Below, in pieces: positions 1-6,772 of a stretch of DNA of 32,071 nt (position 1 is the first letter of the stretch; each line of letters opens with the position of its first letter). The stretch comes from JBDRGC01 sp043818215. GTDB lineage: Bacteria > Chloroflexota > Anaerolineae > Anaerolineales > UBA11858. The position numbers and the translations under genes are program-made. Location of the stretch: the NCBI GenBank assembly GCA_043818215.1, contig JBDRGC010000121.1, forward strand, positions 1-32,071. Direction: 5' to 3'. The notes under the pieces are model-generated. The model did not search any database and was not told where the DNA came from. It worked only from the letters and a program-made list of their open reading frames with translations.

Positions 1-36
1 CCAACTGCTCCACCAATTTTGACGGTTTGCTTTCAT
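1..36 (-). CDS. N-terminus of an unidentified gene, cut by the window edge
   Basis: A minus-strand ATG at 36-34 opens a frame of 12 codons (MKANRQNWWSSW) that runs off the left edge. An AAAGGAG ribosome binding site at 44-50 sits seven bases upstream, which is why I accept it. The product cannot be guessed from 12 residues. Confidence 0.5.
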   Translation of the reverse strand, partial: MKANRQNWWSSW

Positions 37-136
37 AGTCGCGCTCCTTTGTGTTTCTGCGTGACCCAAGCATCCATCTAAATGGCAGATATGTCAACTC
101 ATTTGCTTATTCAGTTTTTAAGGTGCGAAATTTAGG

Positions 137-520
137 CTAAGGAATGAGAATTAAATTACTTGCGCGTTTGTATCCTAACGCGAGCGCCGGTTGAGTAGCG
201 GAGGCACACGCTTTTCGTGCCGTAGCGTACACCTATCCCAAAGGGACAAGTGTCCCAAAGGGATATGTATGCAGGTACTGCGCACCTGCACTGGGTGTTG
301 CGCAAGTGTCGAACCCCCGCGGATTACAGCAAATTAATCCATTTTCAAGTCCCGTTTGGTTTCAACACCGTACCTGCGTTCGGTGCAGGTGCGCAGTGCC
401 TGCATAGGTATACGGCTCTCCGTACCTCCGAGCCTACCCTTCGACAGGCTCAGGACACCGCTCAACCGGCGCTACGCCCAAATTCGGAAATGTGTAAGTT
501 ATTTAATCCCCGTTCCTTAG
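137..520. repeat. MITE-like element, copy 1, with 27-bp imperfect terminal inverted repeats
   Basis: The arm at 137-163 (starting CTAAGGAATGAG) matches the reverse complement of 494-520 at 22 of 27 positions. The interior shares long stretches with the element at 18375-18650: the segment starting TATCCTAACG, a GGCAC/GTGCC hairpin, and the segment with CACCTGCACTG and GCAAGTGTCGAA. I see no convincing protein in it, and a reading frame across it is repeat-derived. It fills almost all of the space between the window start and the MFS gene. A 21-base palindromic mini-sequence at about 438-458 recurs inside hsdR. Confidence 0.7.
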
Positions 521-576
521 TGGTGGGACGATATCGGCAAGTGTACATCTACTTCGGTGCAAGTATCCGCAATTTC

Positions 577-1866
577 TTACCCCCAACGCCACAAGACGAC
601 CGCAGACAAGACCCTGAGACCGCCACCGACGATCATGGCAGTCTGTAGACCCATCCAATCGCCAGTTAGCGGCCCTAATAACGAGCCAGCCAGCACCCCC
701 AGATTCAGGGTGAGATTGAAAAGAGCCATATGAGCCGGGCGGTCGTCCTCAGGGACGCGCTCCATTAACCGGTTACCCAGCGCACCCCCCAAAAATCCCC
801 AGCCGATCCCCCCCACAGCGGAACCAACCATATAGGAAGGAATCGTCGGCCACAAGCCGATGAAGAGTGGGAAGGCTGCATATCCCAACACGCTGATAAC
901 CATCAAGCGGTGATGACCCAAGCGGTGACTGATACGGCCTAACTGCATGGATGTAAAAAAGACTGTCACCTGGAAGAAGGCGGTTCCCAGGCTAATCACC
1001 GAATCCGACAGACCCATTTTATCGACAGAATAAGTGGGGAACAGCGGCACAACCAGGTTTTGGGTAATGTAGAAGAAGAACATCGCCGCCAAAAAGATGC
1101 CAAATTCGCCGCGCAGCAGGTCAGGCCGGAGCAGGTCGCCGCCCCGGGTCAGGTACCGCATCCCAGGAATATTCCGGCGGGCGAATGGCGATGCAATCCC
1201 GCCAGGTTTGGCTTGATCTAAAATTAGTTTACCAACTCGGGCATGAGGCTTGCGTCCTGGGATTTCTCGAATCCGCCCTAATTCGTAGCAGCTTAAAACG
1301 CCGCCGAGAATGCCAATCCCGAAAACGATCTGGTAGTTGAGTGGAAAAACGATCCACTCTAAAAGTTGGCCAGAGATGAGGGCACTGGCTGTCATGCTGA
1401 CTGCTAGAAGGGCGTTCCGCCGTCCGACTACCAAAGCCCGCCGTTCTGGAGAAATGATATCTGCGAACATGGCATTGAAAGCGATCATCAACGCAGCCCC
1501 GGGGATCGACATAATTACGGTAATCGCCAAAACCATCGATGTTTGCAAGCGCTCGGCAAATAACAACATCCCCAGGAGAATTACAGCATAACCGGCCCGG
1601 TGCAGAATCGACGTGATGAAGGCCGCCCTGATAAAAGAACGTTTCTCCAGCCACTTCCCGACGGGGAGGGAAATCAGTAGATTGATGACCGCCGGGCCAG
1701 CAGATAGGATGCTCAACTGGAAACTGGTTGCACCCAGACGGGCTAGGTAGATACCCAGGAATGAGATCAGGCTGCCGCCGAGAATCCCCCACCAGAAGAT
1801 GTCGAGGTAGAAATGGCGGTCATTTTGGGTTTGGATGGTATGGTTTTCTAGGGCAGCATCTGGCAT
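577..1866 (-). CDS. MFS transporter
   Basis: A membrane protein of about 429 residues with roughly twelve hydrophobic helices in two halves and a cytoplasmic loop in the middle (about residues 195-245, rich in Arg and Lys). This matches the major facilitator fold and usual length. The first helix begins near residue 20 (FYLDIFWWGILGG), and a typical loop 2-3 motif follows (PVGKWLEKRS, about residue 70). The family moves small solutes or drugs across the inner membrane by proton coupling; the substrate here is not predictable. I chose the ATG at 1866. A GTG four codons earlier at 1878 is also possible, and neither has a strong ribosome binding site. It stands alone: its 5' side is a hairpin and gene scraps, its 3' side the MITE-like element. 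Confidence 0.85.
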   Translation of the reverse strand: MPDAALENHTIQTQNDRHFYLDIFWWGILGGSLISFLGIYLARLGATSFQLSILSAGPAVINLLISLPVGKWLEKRSFIRAAFITSILHRAGYAVILLGMLLFAERLQTSMVLAITVIMSIPGAALMIAFNAMFADIISPERRALVVGRRNALLAVSMTASALISGQLLEWIVFPLNYQIVFGIGILGGVLSCYELGRIREIPGRKPHARVGKLILDQAKPGGIASPFARRNIPGMRYLTRGGDLLRPDLLRGEFGIFLAAMFFFYITQNLVVPLFPTYSVDKMGLSDSVISLGTAFFQVTVFFTSMQLGRISHRLGHHRLMVISVLGYAAFPLFIGLWPTIPSYMVGSAVGGIGWGFLGGALGNRLMERVPEDDRPAHMALFNLTLNLGVLAGSLLGPLTGDWMGLQTAMIVGGGLRVLSAVVLWRWG

Positions 1867-1937
1867 CTTTGGTTCCACCGCAGGTAATAATATTGCTCCG
1901 CATTATACTTCTACGCGGGGTTTTGGGAAGGAGAAAT

Positions 1938-1978
1938 GAATGCGGGCCTCGAATCCGTTGGATTCGAGGCCCGCATTC
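1938..1978. repeat. Perfect 18-bp inverted repeat (hairpin) upstream of the MFS gene
   Basis: The arms 1938-1955 and 1961-1978 are exact reverse complements around CGTTG; a further C-G pair inside leaves a 3-nt loop. There is no T-run on either side, so it is not a standard intrinsic terminator. It lies 72 bases upstream of the MFS start, on the side of the gene scraps. Confidence 0.75.
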
Positions 1979-1985
1979 TGATGTT

Positions 1986-2219
1986 TCATTTGTTTTCAGC
2001 GCGCCATTTAGCCCCATGAGCATGGGCGCTGTCTTCGATGACGATCAGGTTATGTTCTTCAGCGATCTCTATGAGTGCGTCAGGCCGGCATCGTCCTGGC
2101 CTGAACCCGTAGGAGTTCGGCTCGAATTGGGCGTCCCATTCAGGTCCCAAGACCAGTGTGACCAATGCCTGTCTGGCACGATCAAACATGGTTGGGGTAT
2201 TTTCTATCTTCAAAAACAA
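1986..2219 (-). pseudogene. Chimeric gene scrap: group II intron reverse transcriptase piece joined to a DegT aminotransferase piece
   Basis: An open frame of 77 codons (TTG first, so not a credible start) holds two unrelated family signatures. Codons 8-48 (about 2198-2076) read like the group II intron reverse transcriptase/maturase core, with TMFDRARQALV, PEWDAQFEPNSYGFRPGR and a following DA. From about codon 50 (about 2072-1998) it becomes the PLP-binding core of DegT/DnrJ/EryC1 aminotransferases (IAEEHNLIVIEDSAHAHGA; the Asp of IED normally contacts the PLP ring nitrogen). Neither protein is near full length (about 400 residues each), so this is a deletion joint between two dead genes. 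The family calls rest on motif recall. Confidence 0.7.
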
Positions 2220-2309
2220 AAGCGCACAAAACCAAATTAGAGCAGACCTGCCTTCTTGCGACCAGAAAGGAATGTTGATGGAGTACTACTTGCGTAGACC
2301 CTGTGGTGT

Positions 2310-2441
2310 TCAGGTGTCCCTACCCAGGCGTGCGTCACTGGTAACGGTGGGGTGATAAGCTTTGCGTATATCATGCCCTATGGGTACAACCTCTGGATCG
2401 GGGTCTTGTTGAACAGCATTATTATCCTGGTCGTGAGACAT
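2310..2441 (-). CDS. Small unidentified ORF with a good ribosome binding site, probably a truncated gene start
   Basis: The ATG at 2441-2439 is preceded by AAGGAG (2449-2454) at a seven-base spacing, a better start signal than most genes here. The 43-residue product (MSHDQDNNAVQQDPDPEVVP...) is acidic and polar at first and matches nothing I know. It ends at 2310 just before the intron/aminotransferase scrap, so it may be the 5' end of a gene whose remainder was lost. It lies antisense to the first part of the frame that continues into the dnaE2 fragment, so the polymerase homology must start after it. Confidence 0.4.
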   Translation of the reverse strand: MSHDQDNNAVQQDPDPEVVPIGHDIRKAYHPTVTSDARLGRDT

Positions 2442-2498
2442 CGGTTTTCTCCTTCGCCCTGCACACTAAATTATTGGTTGCAGTTGTCTCCGCTTAAC

Positions 2499-3158
2499 TC
2501 CTTCCTCGATGGCATACCCTCACCTGATCAACTGGTTCAGGCTGCTGTTAGGCACGGGATGCCAGCACTGGCACTCACCGATCACCACGGGATGACAGGC
2601 GACATCAAGTTCTACGATGCTTGCCGGGAAGCTGGGGTCAAACCGATCTTGGGGATGGAGTTGGTTGTAAACCACCGCTCAGGCCAGGGGAACCTGGTTC
2701 TGCTGGCCATGGATTTGGAAGGCTGGGCCAGCCTGTGCGGTCTGAGCAGTGCTGCCCAGACCGCGCGGCATCGTGATCCGTCGAGGGGAATATCCTTTGA
2801 CCGCCTGGCGGAAGAAACCACCGGGCTGATCTGCTTGAGCGGAGGGAAACGCGGCTTGATCCAACGGCTGCTCGACATTGGGCAAAAGGAATCCGCGCTT
2901 AGATTTCTCGGCGAGTTGCAGAGCATCTTCCCGGTGCGATTGTACGTCGAACTGCAATTACAGCAACCCGCCGATATGTACACTATCCGGAATCTGGCAG
3001 CAGCAGCCCAACAACTGAAACTTCCCGTCGTCGCTACCAACAACGTTCACTATATTTCCCCCGGGCAGGCCAGCCAGCAGCGCACCTTGAGCGCCATGCG
3101 CCTGAATTTCCGCTTGGACGACTTGCCCCCCAACGCTCCCGCTGTCGTTATGAGGTAA
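2499..3158 (+). pseudogene. dnaE2/dnaE-type DNA polymerase, PHP-domain fragment
   Basis: From SFLDGIPSPDQLV (2499) the frame reads as the PHP domain of bacterial C-family DNA polymerases: GMPALALTDHHGM, then AGVKPILGMELVV, LICLSGGKRG and LPVVATNNVHYISP. Homology stops at the stop codon at 3156-3158. The first metal-binding motif (HxH) that should precede SFLDG is absent because the fragment is cut on its 5' side; the bases before it are antisense to another small ORF. The polymerase palm, fingers and thumb (about 600-700 residues) are missing. The OB-fold end of the same gene lies about 190 bases downstream. Confidence 0.8.
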
Positions 3159-3350
3159 TCAACCAACGACCAGCCTCTCTATTTCCTGTGTCTGGGTAAC
3201 CACCTTTGTGACGCCCAGGGCAGTGAGCAAGGGGAAGGCGGCGTTCAGCACAAGGATAGGAATCACAGCGAGCAGGTTGGTGATGGTTATCAGAGGGAAT
3301 AAAAAGCTTGCGGCTATCGCCAGGGGGATGTACTGTTCATAAGGCTTCAC
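3159..3350 (-). pseudogene. Unidentified membrane-protein scrap lodged inside the broken polymerase gene
   Basis: On the minus strand about 63 residues read as one or two membrane segments (YIPLAIAASFLFPLI and LLAVIPILVLNAAFPLL) followed by a polar tail ending ERLVVG and a stop at 3159. It occupies exactly the gap where the polymerase core should be, on the opposite strand. I do not recognise the family. No start or ribosome binding site is visible, so I treat it as an inserted fragment. Confidence 0.4.
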
Positions 3351-3533
3351 CGTATCCTGGAATTGGGTGACCTGGAGGGTGTGCTGCCCGTGATGATGTC
3401 TGCGGCTTTCTACCGCCAGCACCGGAAACTGATTTCCAGCCGCCAGCCGCTGGTTGTCGAGGGGCGAATGTCGGAGGGGCGAATGATTGGGGATGTGATT
3501 CTGAGAACTGAGAAAATCTGGGGACTACTCTAA
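3351..3533 (+). pseudogene. dnaE2/dnaE-type polymerase, C-terminal OB-fold fragment
   Basis: The frame ending TAA at 3531-3533 reads LGDLEGVLPVMM..AFYRQHRKLI, then PLVVEGRM and VILRTEKIWGLL. This is the pattern of the OB-fold end of DnaE2-like polymerases (a GDLDG strand, a PxVYxRYR helix, LLVEG, then a short end at xxLWPL). It lines up in order and strand with the PHP fragment at 2499-3158, so both are ends of one gene that lost its middle. Confidence 0.7.
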
Positions 3534-3579
3534 TGAATCCCGCTCCTTGGGTCTCACCACGCGAAGTCCCAAAGACCAA

Positions 3580-3702
3580 CAGGACTTACGCAGTTAACCG
3601 GAATCAGGTGCGACGCACTTAGGTTTTGGGGCAATTTATGGGTTTTGAGGGGCGTTTCGCCAACTCAGAAAGTGCGTCGCACCTTGAACTGCGTAAGTCC
3701 TG
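3580..3702. repeat. 123-bp MITE-like element with two-part inverted repeats
   Basis: The outer arms CAGGACTTACGCAGTT (3580-3595) and its exact reverse complement (3687-3702) bound the element. Inner arms AGGTGCGACGCACTT (3606-3620) and the exact reverse complement (3670-3684) sit inside. The spacers between outer and inner arms differ (10 versus 2 bases). No transposase is encoded. Ends beginning GGACTTACGCA are common on insertion sequences, so this may be moved in trans by an IS elsewhere. I see no clear target-site duplication. Confidence 0.8.
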
Positions 3703-3849
3703 ACCCATTAATTTCAATCGACTTGGCACGTGGTGTGCAGCTAACTAACAGAAATCACTTGCCGACAATTTGGATAATTCGTACAGCCGAAAAATTGATA
3801 GCCAGCGTTCTTGCCACGTGTGGCCCTGCGCAATACCATCGGGATGCCA

Positions 3850-5304
3850 CTATTCCTCCCCCAACTCCTCCACGATCGACTCGAACTGCATCAACGCCGC
3901 TTCCAGATTCCCCACAATCTCCTGGGCCAGCACATCGGGATCGGGGAGATTGTCCGTATCTTCCAGGGACTCATCCTTCAACCAGAAGATATCCAGGCTG
4001 ACCTTGTCGCGCGGCATGATTTCATCGTAAGTGAAAGTCTTGAAACGTTCGGTCTCTTCTCGTTGGTGACGATTCTCAGGGTTGTAGCACTGGATGAAAT
4101 CTTCCAGGTCGACTTCGCGCATCGGATTGGTCTTCAGGGTGAAATGTTGGTTGGTGCGCAGATCGTAGATCCAGACTTTATCCGTCCAGGGCTGTTCGCG
4201 CCCGGGTTTCTTGTCGAAGAAGAGCACATTGGCCTTGACCCCCTGGGCATAGAAAATGCCCGTGGGCAGCCGCAGCAGGGTATGCACGTCAAAGCTCTGC
4301 AAAAGCCGCCGCCGCACCGTCTCGCCAGCCCCGCCCTCGAAGAGCACATTGTCGGGCACAACCACTGCCGCGCTACCGTTGATTTTCAACAGCGTGGCGA
4401 TATGCTGCACAAAGTTGAGCTGCTTGTTGCTGGTGGTAGCCCAGAAATCATCGCGCGCGTAACTCAGGGCGGACTTATCGGCCTTGCCCTCGCCGTTGAC
4501 GATGGTTATGCTGCTCTTCTTGCCGAAGGGTGGATTGGTCAGCACCATATCGAAGCGTTGGCTGGGGTCGGAGATCAGCGAGTCGTTGACTTCGACGGGG
4601 GACTCTTCCCCGCCGATTCCGTGCAGATACAGATTCATCACACACAGACGGGCGGTGTTGTCTACGATTTCCCAGCCCTTGAATGTCTCGTATCGCAGAG
4701 TGTGCTTCTGGTCTCTATCGAGCGGGTAATTCTCGGAGACGTAATCATGCGCCGCCAGAAAGAAGCCGCCGGTGCCGCAGGCCGGATCGCAGATTGTCAT
4801 GCCTGGCTTGGGGCGCATGACTTCGACCATGGCTTTGATCAAGGGGCGCGGTGTGAAGTATTGCCCGGCGCCGCTCTTGGTGTCTTCGGCGTTCTTTTGC
4901 AGCAGGCCTTCGTATATCTCGCCCTTGATGTCGATATCCAACCCCATCCAGGTCTCTTCATCGATCAGGGCGATCAGCCGCTTGAGCTTGGCGGGGTCCT
5001 GGATGCGGTTCTGGGCTTTGCGGAAGATGACGCCCAACATGCTGCGGCTTTTGCCCAGTTCGATCAGGGTTTCGCGGTAATGGTTTTCCAATTCACCGCC
5101 ATCGCGAGAAGTTAACGCCGACCAGGTATATTGTTCGGGAATGATGGACAGCTTGCGGAAGGGCGGCCTGGTTTGCTCATCGGCCATTTTCAGAAAGAGC
5201 AGGTAGGTGAGCTGCTCGACGTAATCGCCATAGCTGACCCCGTCATCCCGCAGCACGTTGCAGTAATTCCACAGGCGTTGAACGATGGTCGCGGATTCGG
5301 TCAT
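3850..5304 (-). CDS. hsdM: Type I restriction-modification DNA methyltransferase (M) subunit
   Basis: A 484-residue N6-adenine methyltransferase that modifies the target sequence chosen by HsdS and forms part of the R2M2S complex. The N-terminal HsdM helical domain starts at residue 4 (ATIVQRLWNYCNVLRDDGVSYGDYVEQL), the S-adenosylmethionine motif is DPACGTGG (173-180), and the catalytic motif IV is NPPF (257-260). Length is normal. I chose the ATG at 5304 because it overlaps the stop of the upstream PIN gene as ATGA, implying translational coupling; an earlier start (5322) would lie inside that gene. It is separated from hsdS by about 4.5 kb of cargo, and a degraded copy of its first 30 codons lies at 6021-6109. 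Confidence 0.95.
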   Translation of the reverse strand: MTESATIVQRLWNYCNVLRDDGVSYGDYVEQLTYLLFLKMADEQTRPPFRKLSIIPEQYTWSALTSRDGGELENHYRETLIELGKSRSMLGVIFRKAQNRIQDPAKLKRLIALIDEETWMGLDIDIKGEIYEGLLQKNAEDTKSGAGQYFTPRPLIKAMVEVMRPKPGMTICDPACGTGGFFLAAHDYVSENYPLDRDQKHTLRYETFKGWEIVDNTARLCVMNLYLHGIGGEESPVEVNDSLISDPSQRFDMVLTNPPFGKKSSITIVNGEGKADKSALSYARDDFWATTSNKQLNFVQHIATLLKINGSAAVVVPDNVLFEGGAGETVRRRLLQSFDVHTLLRLPTGIFYAQGVKANVLFFDKKPGREQPWTDKVWIYDLRTNQHFTLKTNPMREVDLEDFIQCYNPENRHQREETERFKTFTYDEIMPRDKVSLDIFWLKDESLEDTDNLPDPDVLAQEIVGNLEAALMQFESIVEELGEE

Positions 5305-5723
5305 TCTTTTTTCTCCAACCACTCAACAGCGACCAATTCTTCGACTGTTTCGAACTCTGGGTCTCCAGTCAGAATAATTCCGCCTTCATGTTGGGCAAGT
5401 GCGACCACAAAGGCGCCTGCATAGGAAAGTGCATAGTTAGCTCTGATATGGGCGGCATCCAGGATCAAATTCCGGGAAGCCTCGATAAATTCAATCGGAA
5501 AACTTTCGAGCAGGCCTTGCACACTTTGTGCCTTCACCAACCCGCGGCGTCGTTCGGTCATGTACAGGATTTCCCCGAAGTTGATCATACATAATAGCAG
5601 CGTACAGTGTTCCGCTTTAGCTTTCGAGAGTAGTTCTTCGAGACGCGCCCGTCCGGGTTCATCACCTAAATAGGACATCACGGCATAGCTGTCGAGAATA
5701 TAAATCGCGTTATCAGGAATCAC
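5301..5723 (-). CDS. vapC: PIN-domain toxin (VapC-like) with one catalytic Asp replaced by Gly
   Basis: About 140 residues with the PIN RNase layout: Asp11 (YILDSYAV), Glu51 (NFGEILY), then SYAGAFVVALA near residue 103 and Asp121 (TGDPEF). In family members the third motif is normally SxADAF, so the usual Asp is Gly103 here (codon GGC at 5417-5415, one base from GAC). This could cripple the Mg-dependent RNase. The start is taken as the GTG at 5723, seven bases after AGGAA and inside the antitoxin gene; a GTG two codons earlier is possible. It ends in an ATGA overlap with hsdM, so the pair is co-translated with the methylase gene. Confidence 0.82.
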   Translation of the reverse strand: MIPDNAIYILDSYAVMSYLGDEPGRARLEELLSKAKAEHCTLLLCMINFGEILYMTERRRGLVKAQSVQGLLESFPIEFIEASRNLILDAAHIRANYALSYAGAFVVALAQHEGGIILTGDPEFETVEELVAVEWLEKKE

Positions 5724-5946
5724 GTTCACGTTCCTGGCGATGTTCTTCAACGATGGCTTCGGTCAGTGAGTCCGTACCCTTTAACATCCCTGCACCGGCT
5801 TTGATAGGATCATCCATGGCTGGAACAATGGAAAGCACACCACCATAGTCCACCACCTGTAAATCTGCGCCGGGTTCTAGACCATATTTCTTTCGGAGCA
5901 CGGCCGGGATGACAATCCAGCCTTTTTGTGAGAGTTTGACGTTCAT
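5713..5946 (-). CDS. vapB: AbrB/MazE-type antitoxin (VapB-like)
   Basis: A 77-residue protein with an N-terminal swapped-hairpin AbrB DNA-binding domain (VKLSQKGWIVIPAVLRKKYGL, then EPGADLQVVDYGG) and a C-terminal tail that probably wraps the PIN toxin (TDSLTEAIVEEHRQERERDS). The ATG at 5946 has GAGGT five bases upstream. The last codons overlap the toxin start, as usual for TA pairs. Such antitoxins normally repress their own promoter, and a 9-bp inverted repeat lies just upstream. Confidence 0.88.
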   Translation of the reverse strand: MNVKLSQKGWIVIPAVLRKKYGLEPGADLQVVDYGGVLSIVPAMDDPIKAGAGMLKGTDSLTEAIVEEHRQERERDS

Positions 5947-5960
5947 ATTTACCTCGCTTT

Positions 5961-5988
5961 GTTATACTTATGTGCATTCAAGTATAAC
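5961..5988. promoter_or_regulatory. Likely autoregulatory operator of the AbrB-PIN pair
   Basis: GTTATACTT (5961-5969) and its exact reverse complement (5980-5988) are separated by 10 bases and start 15 bases upstream of the antitoxin ATG. The repeat contains TATACT/TATAAC-like hexamers, so repressor and RNA polymerase sites probably overlap. Repressor binding is an inference from the family. Confidence 0.6.
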
Positions 5989-6020
5989 ATTCTTTTAGCG
6001 TAATACATGTGCAAGTTTTT

Positions 6021-6109
6021 AGCTGCTCGGTGTAAGCACCGTAGCTGACGCAGTCATCTCGCAGCACGTTGCAGTAATTCCATAGACGTTGGACGATGGT
6101 GGAGGAGTT
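6021..6109 (-). pseudogene. Remnant of an hsdM 5' end (about 30 codons)
   Basis: Read on the minus strand this stretch gives SSTIVQRLWNYCNVLRDD, then CVSYGAYTEQL. It is nearly identical in protein and very similar in DNA to codons 3-32 of the intact hsdM (about 5211-5298). It stops dead at the AbrB-PIN promoter region. The TA pair is thus bracketed by a broken hsdM start and an intact one. Confidence 0.85.
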
Positions 6110-6156
6110 ATTATACTGAACACGGTTAGAAAATAACAATTCGGCATCTAAAAATA

Positions 6157-6273
6157 GTACACGGATTTACCCTGAAGGGCACGATGTCACGGATACCACG
6201 GATTTTTCCCTTTATTATTTCGCTGTACGCCGTACCGGCACGGTGTCCGTAAAATCCGTGTGAATCCGTGTAC
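6157..6273. repeat. Inverted-repeat element (GTACACGGATT ends), copy 1
   Basis: The element begins GTACACGGATT and ends with the reverse complement AATCCGTGTAC. It contains a segment (about 6233-6262) that is the reverse complement of one at 19750-19780 in the related element at 19737-19820. It is non-coding and lies just after the retropepsin gene, so it may also act as a 3' structure. Confidence 0.7.
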
Positions 6274-6310
6274 AAAAAATGTTACTCTATGCCCGTTGCG
6301 AGTATATTCA

Positions 6311-6772
6311 TCAAATCCCACCGAAATAGAAAGTATCTGTACCAGGGTCAACGGCGAAGCGCAAACGTTCCAGGCATCCAGACATGCCGAGGATGCAAGG
6401 AAAATCATCTCCCCAGACTTGATTGGGGGTAAGCTGAGGAACGAAAAAGGTTGGCACAATTCTAAGAGAGTTTCCAGTTTCTGCAATTATGGTTGTAGGG
6501 ATGCGATATAGTGTACCCCTAAGTATATTTCCTCTCCACAAGATTGGCTCGGTAGGGATTCCATCCTGTGACGCCAAATTCAATTCAAGGGCAATGTCAG
6601 GAGGGCAAATTGCGTAGACTCCCCCCGTATCAACAAACGCCAATGTCCGAACATCATCGATTAGTATTGAGACGACGATACGCGGTGTCTTTTCACGCTC
6701 CGTTACCGGGCGATATTGATAATTCGTTGCCCCTGTGGCATAGGGTTTTCCATCTCCGAACTGTAATAGCAT
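6311..6772 (-). CDS. Retropepsin-like aspartic protease domain protein
   Basis: 153 residues. The core has the aspartic protease triad Asp48-Thr49-Gly50 (LAFVDTGGVYAICPP) with a preceding strand pair (RIVVSILIDD), and later the second family signature ILGMSGCLERLRFAVDP (about 127-143). Single-domain proteases of this type act as homodimers like retroviral proteases; the substrate is unknown. The ATG at 6772 shares its A with the stop of the upstream gene (TGATG), so the two are translationally coupled. It is the last gene of a three-gene operon inside the restriction locus. No signal peptide is visible. Confidence 0.8.
   Translation of the reverse strand: MLLQFGDGKPYATGATNYQYRPVTEREKTPRIVVSILIDDVRTLAFVDTGGVYAICPPDIALELNLASQDGIPTEPILWRGNILRGTLYRIPTTIIAETGNSLRIVPTFFVPQLTPNQVWGDDFPCILGMSGCLERLRFAVDPGTDTFYFGGI

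Noticed and set aside
250..648. Plus-strand open frame of 132 codons in the first spacer
   Set aside because: Most of it is the MITE-like repeat and the rest is antisense to the MFS gene end; there is no domain or ribosome binding site.
2352..2498. Loss of the HxH metal motif as an interesting change in a working PHP domain
   Set aside because: The sequence before 2499 is antisense to another small ORF, so the motif is missing through truncation and not by substitution in a functional gene.
3811..5115. Long plus-strand open frame (434 codons) across hsdM
   Set aside because: It is the antisense shadow of the methyltransferase; its residues have no recognisable domain, while the minus strand has all HsdM motifs.
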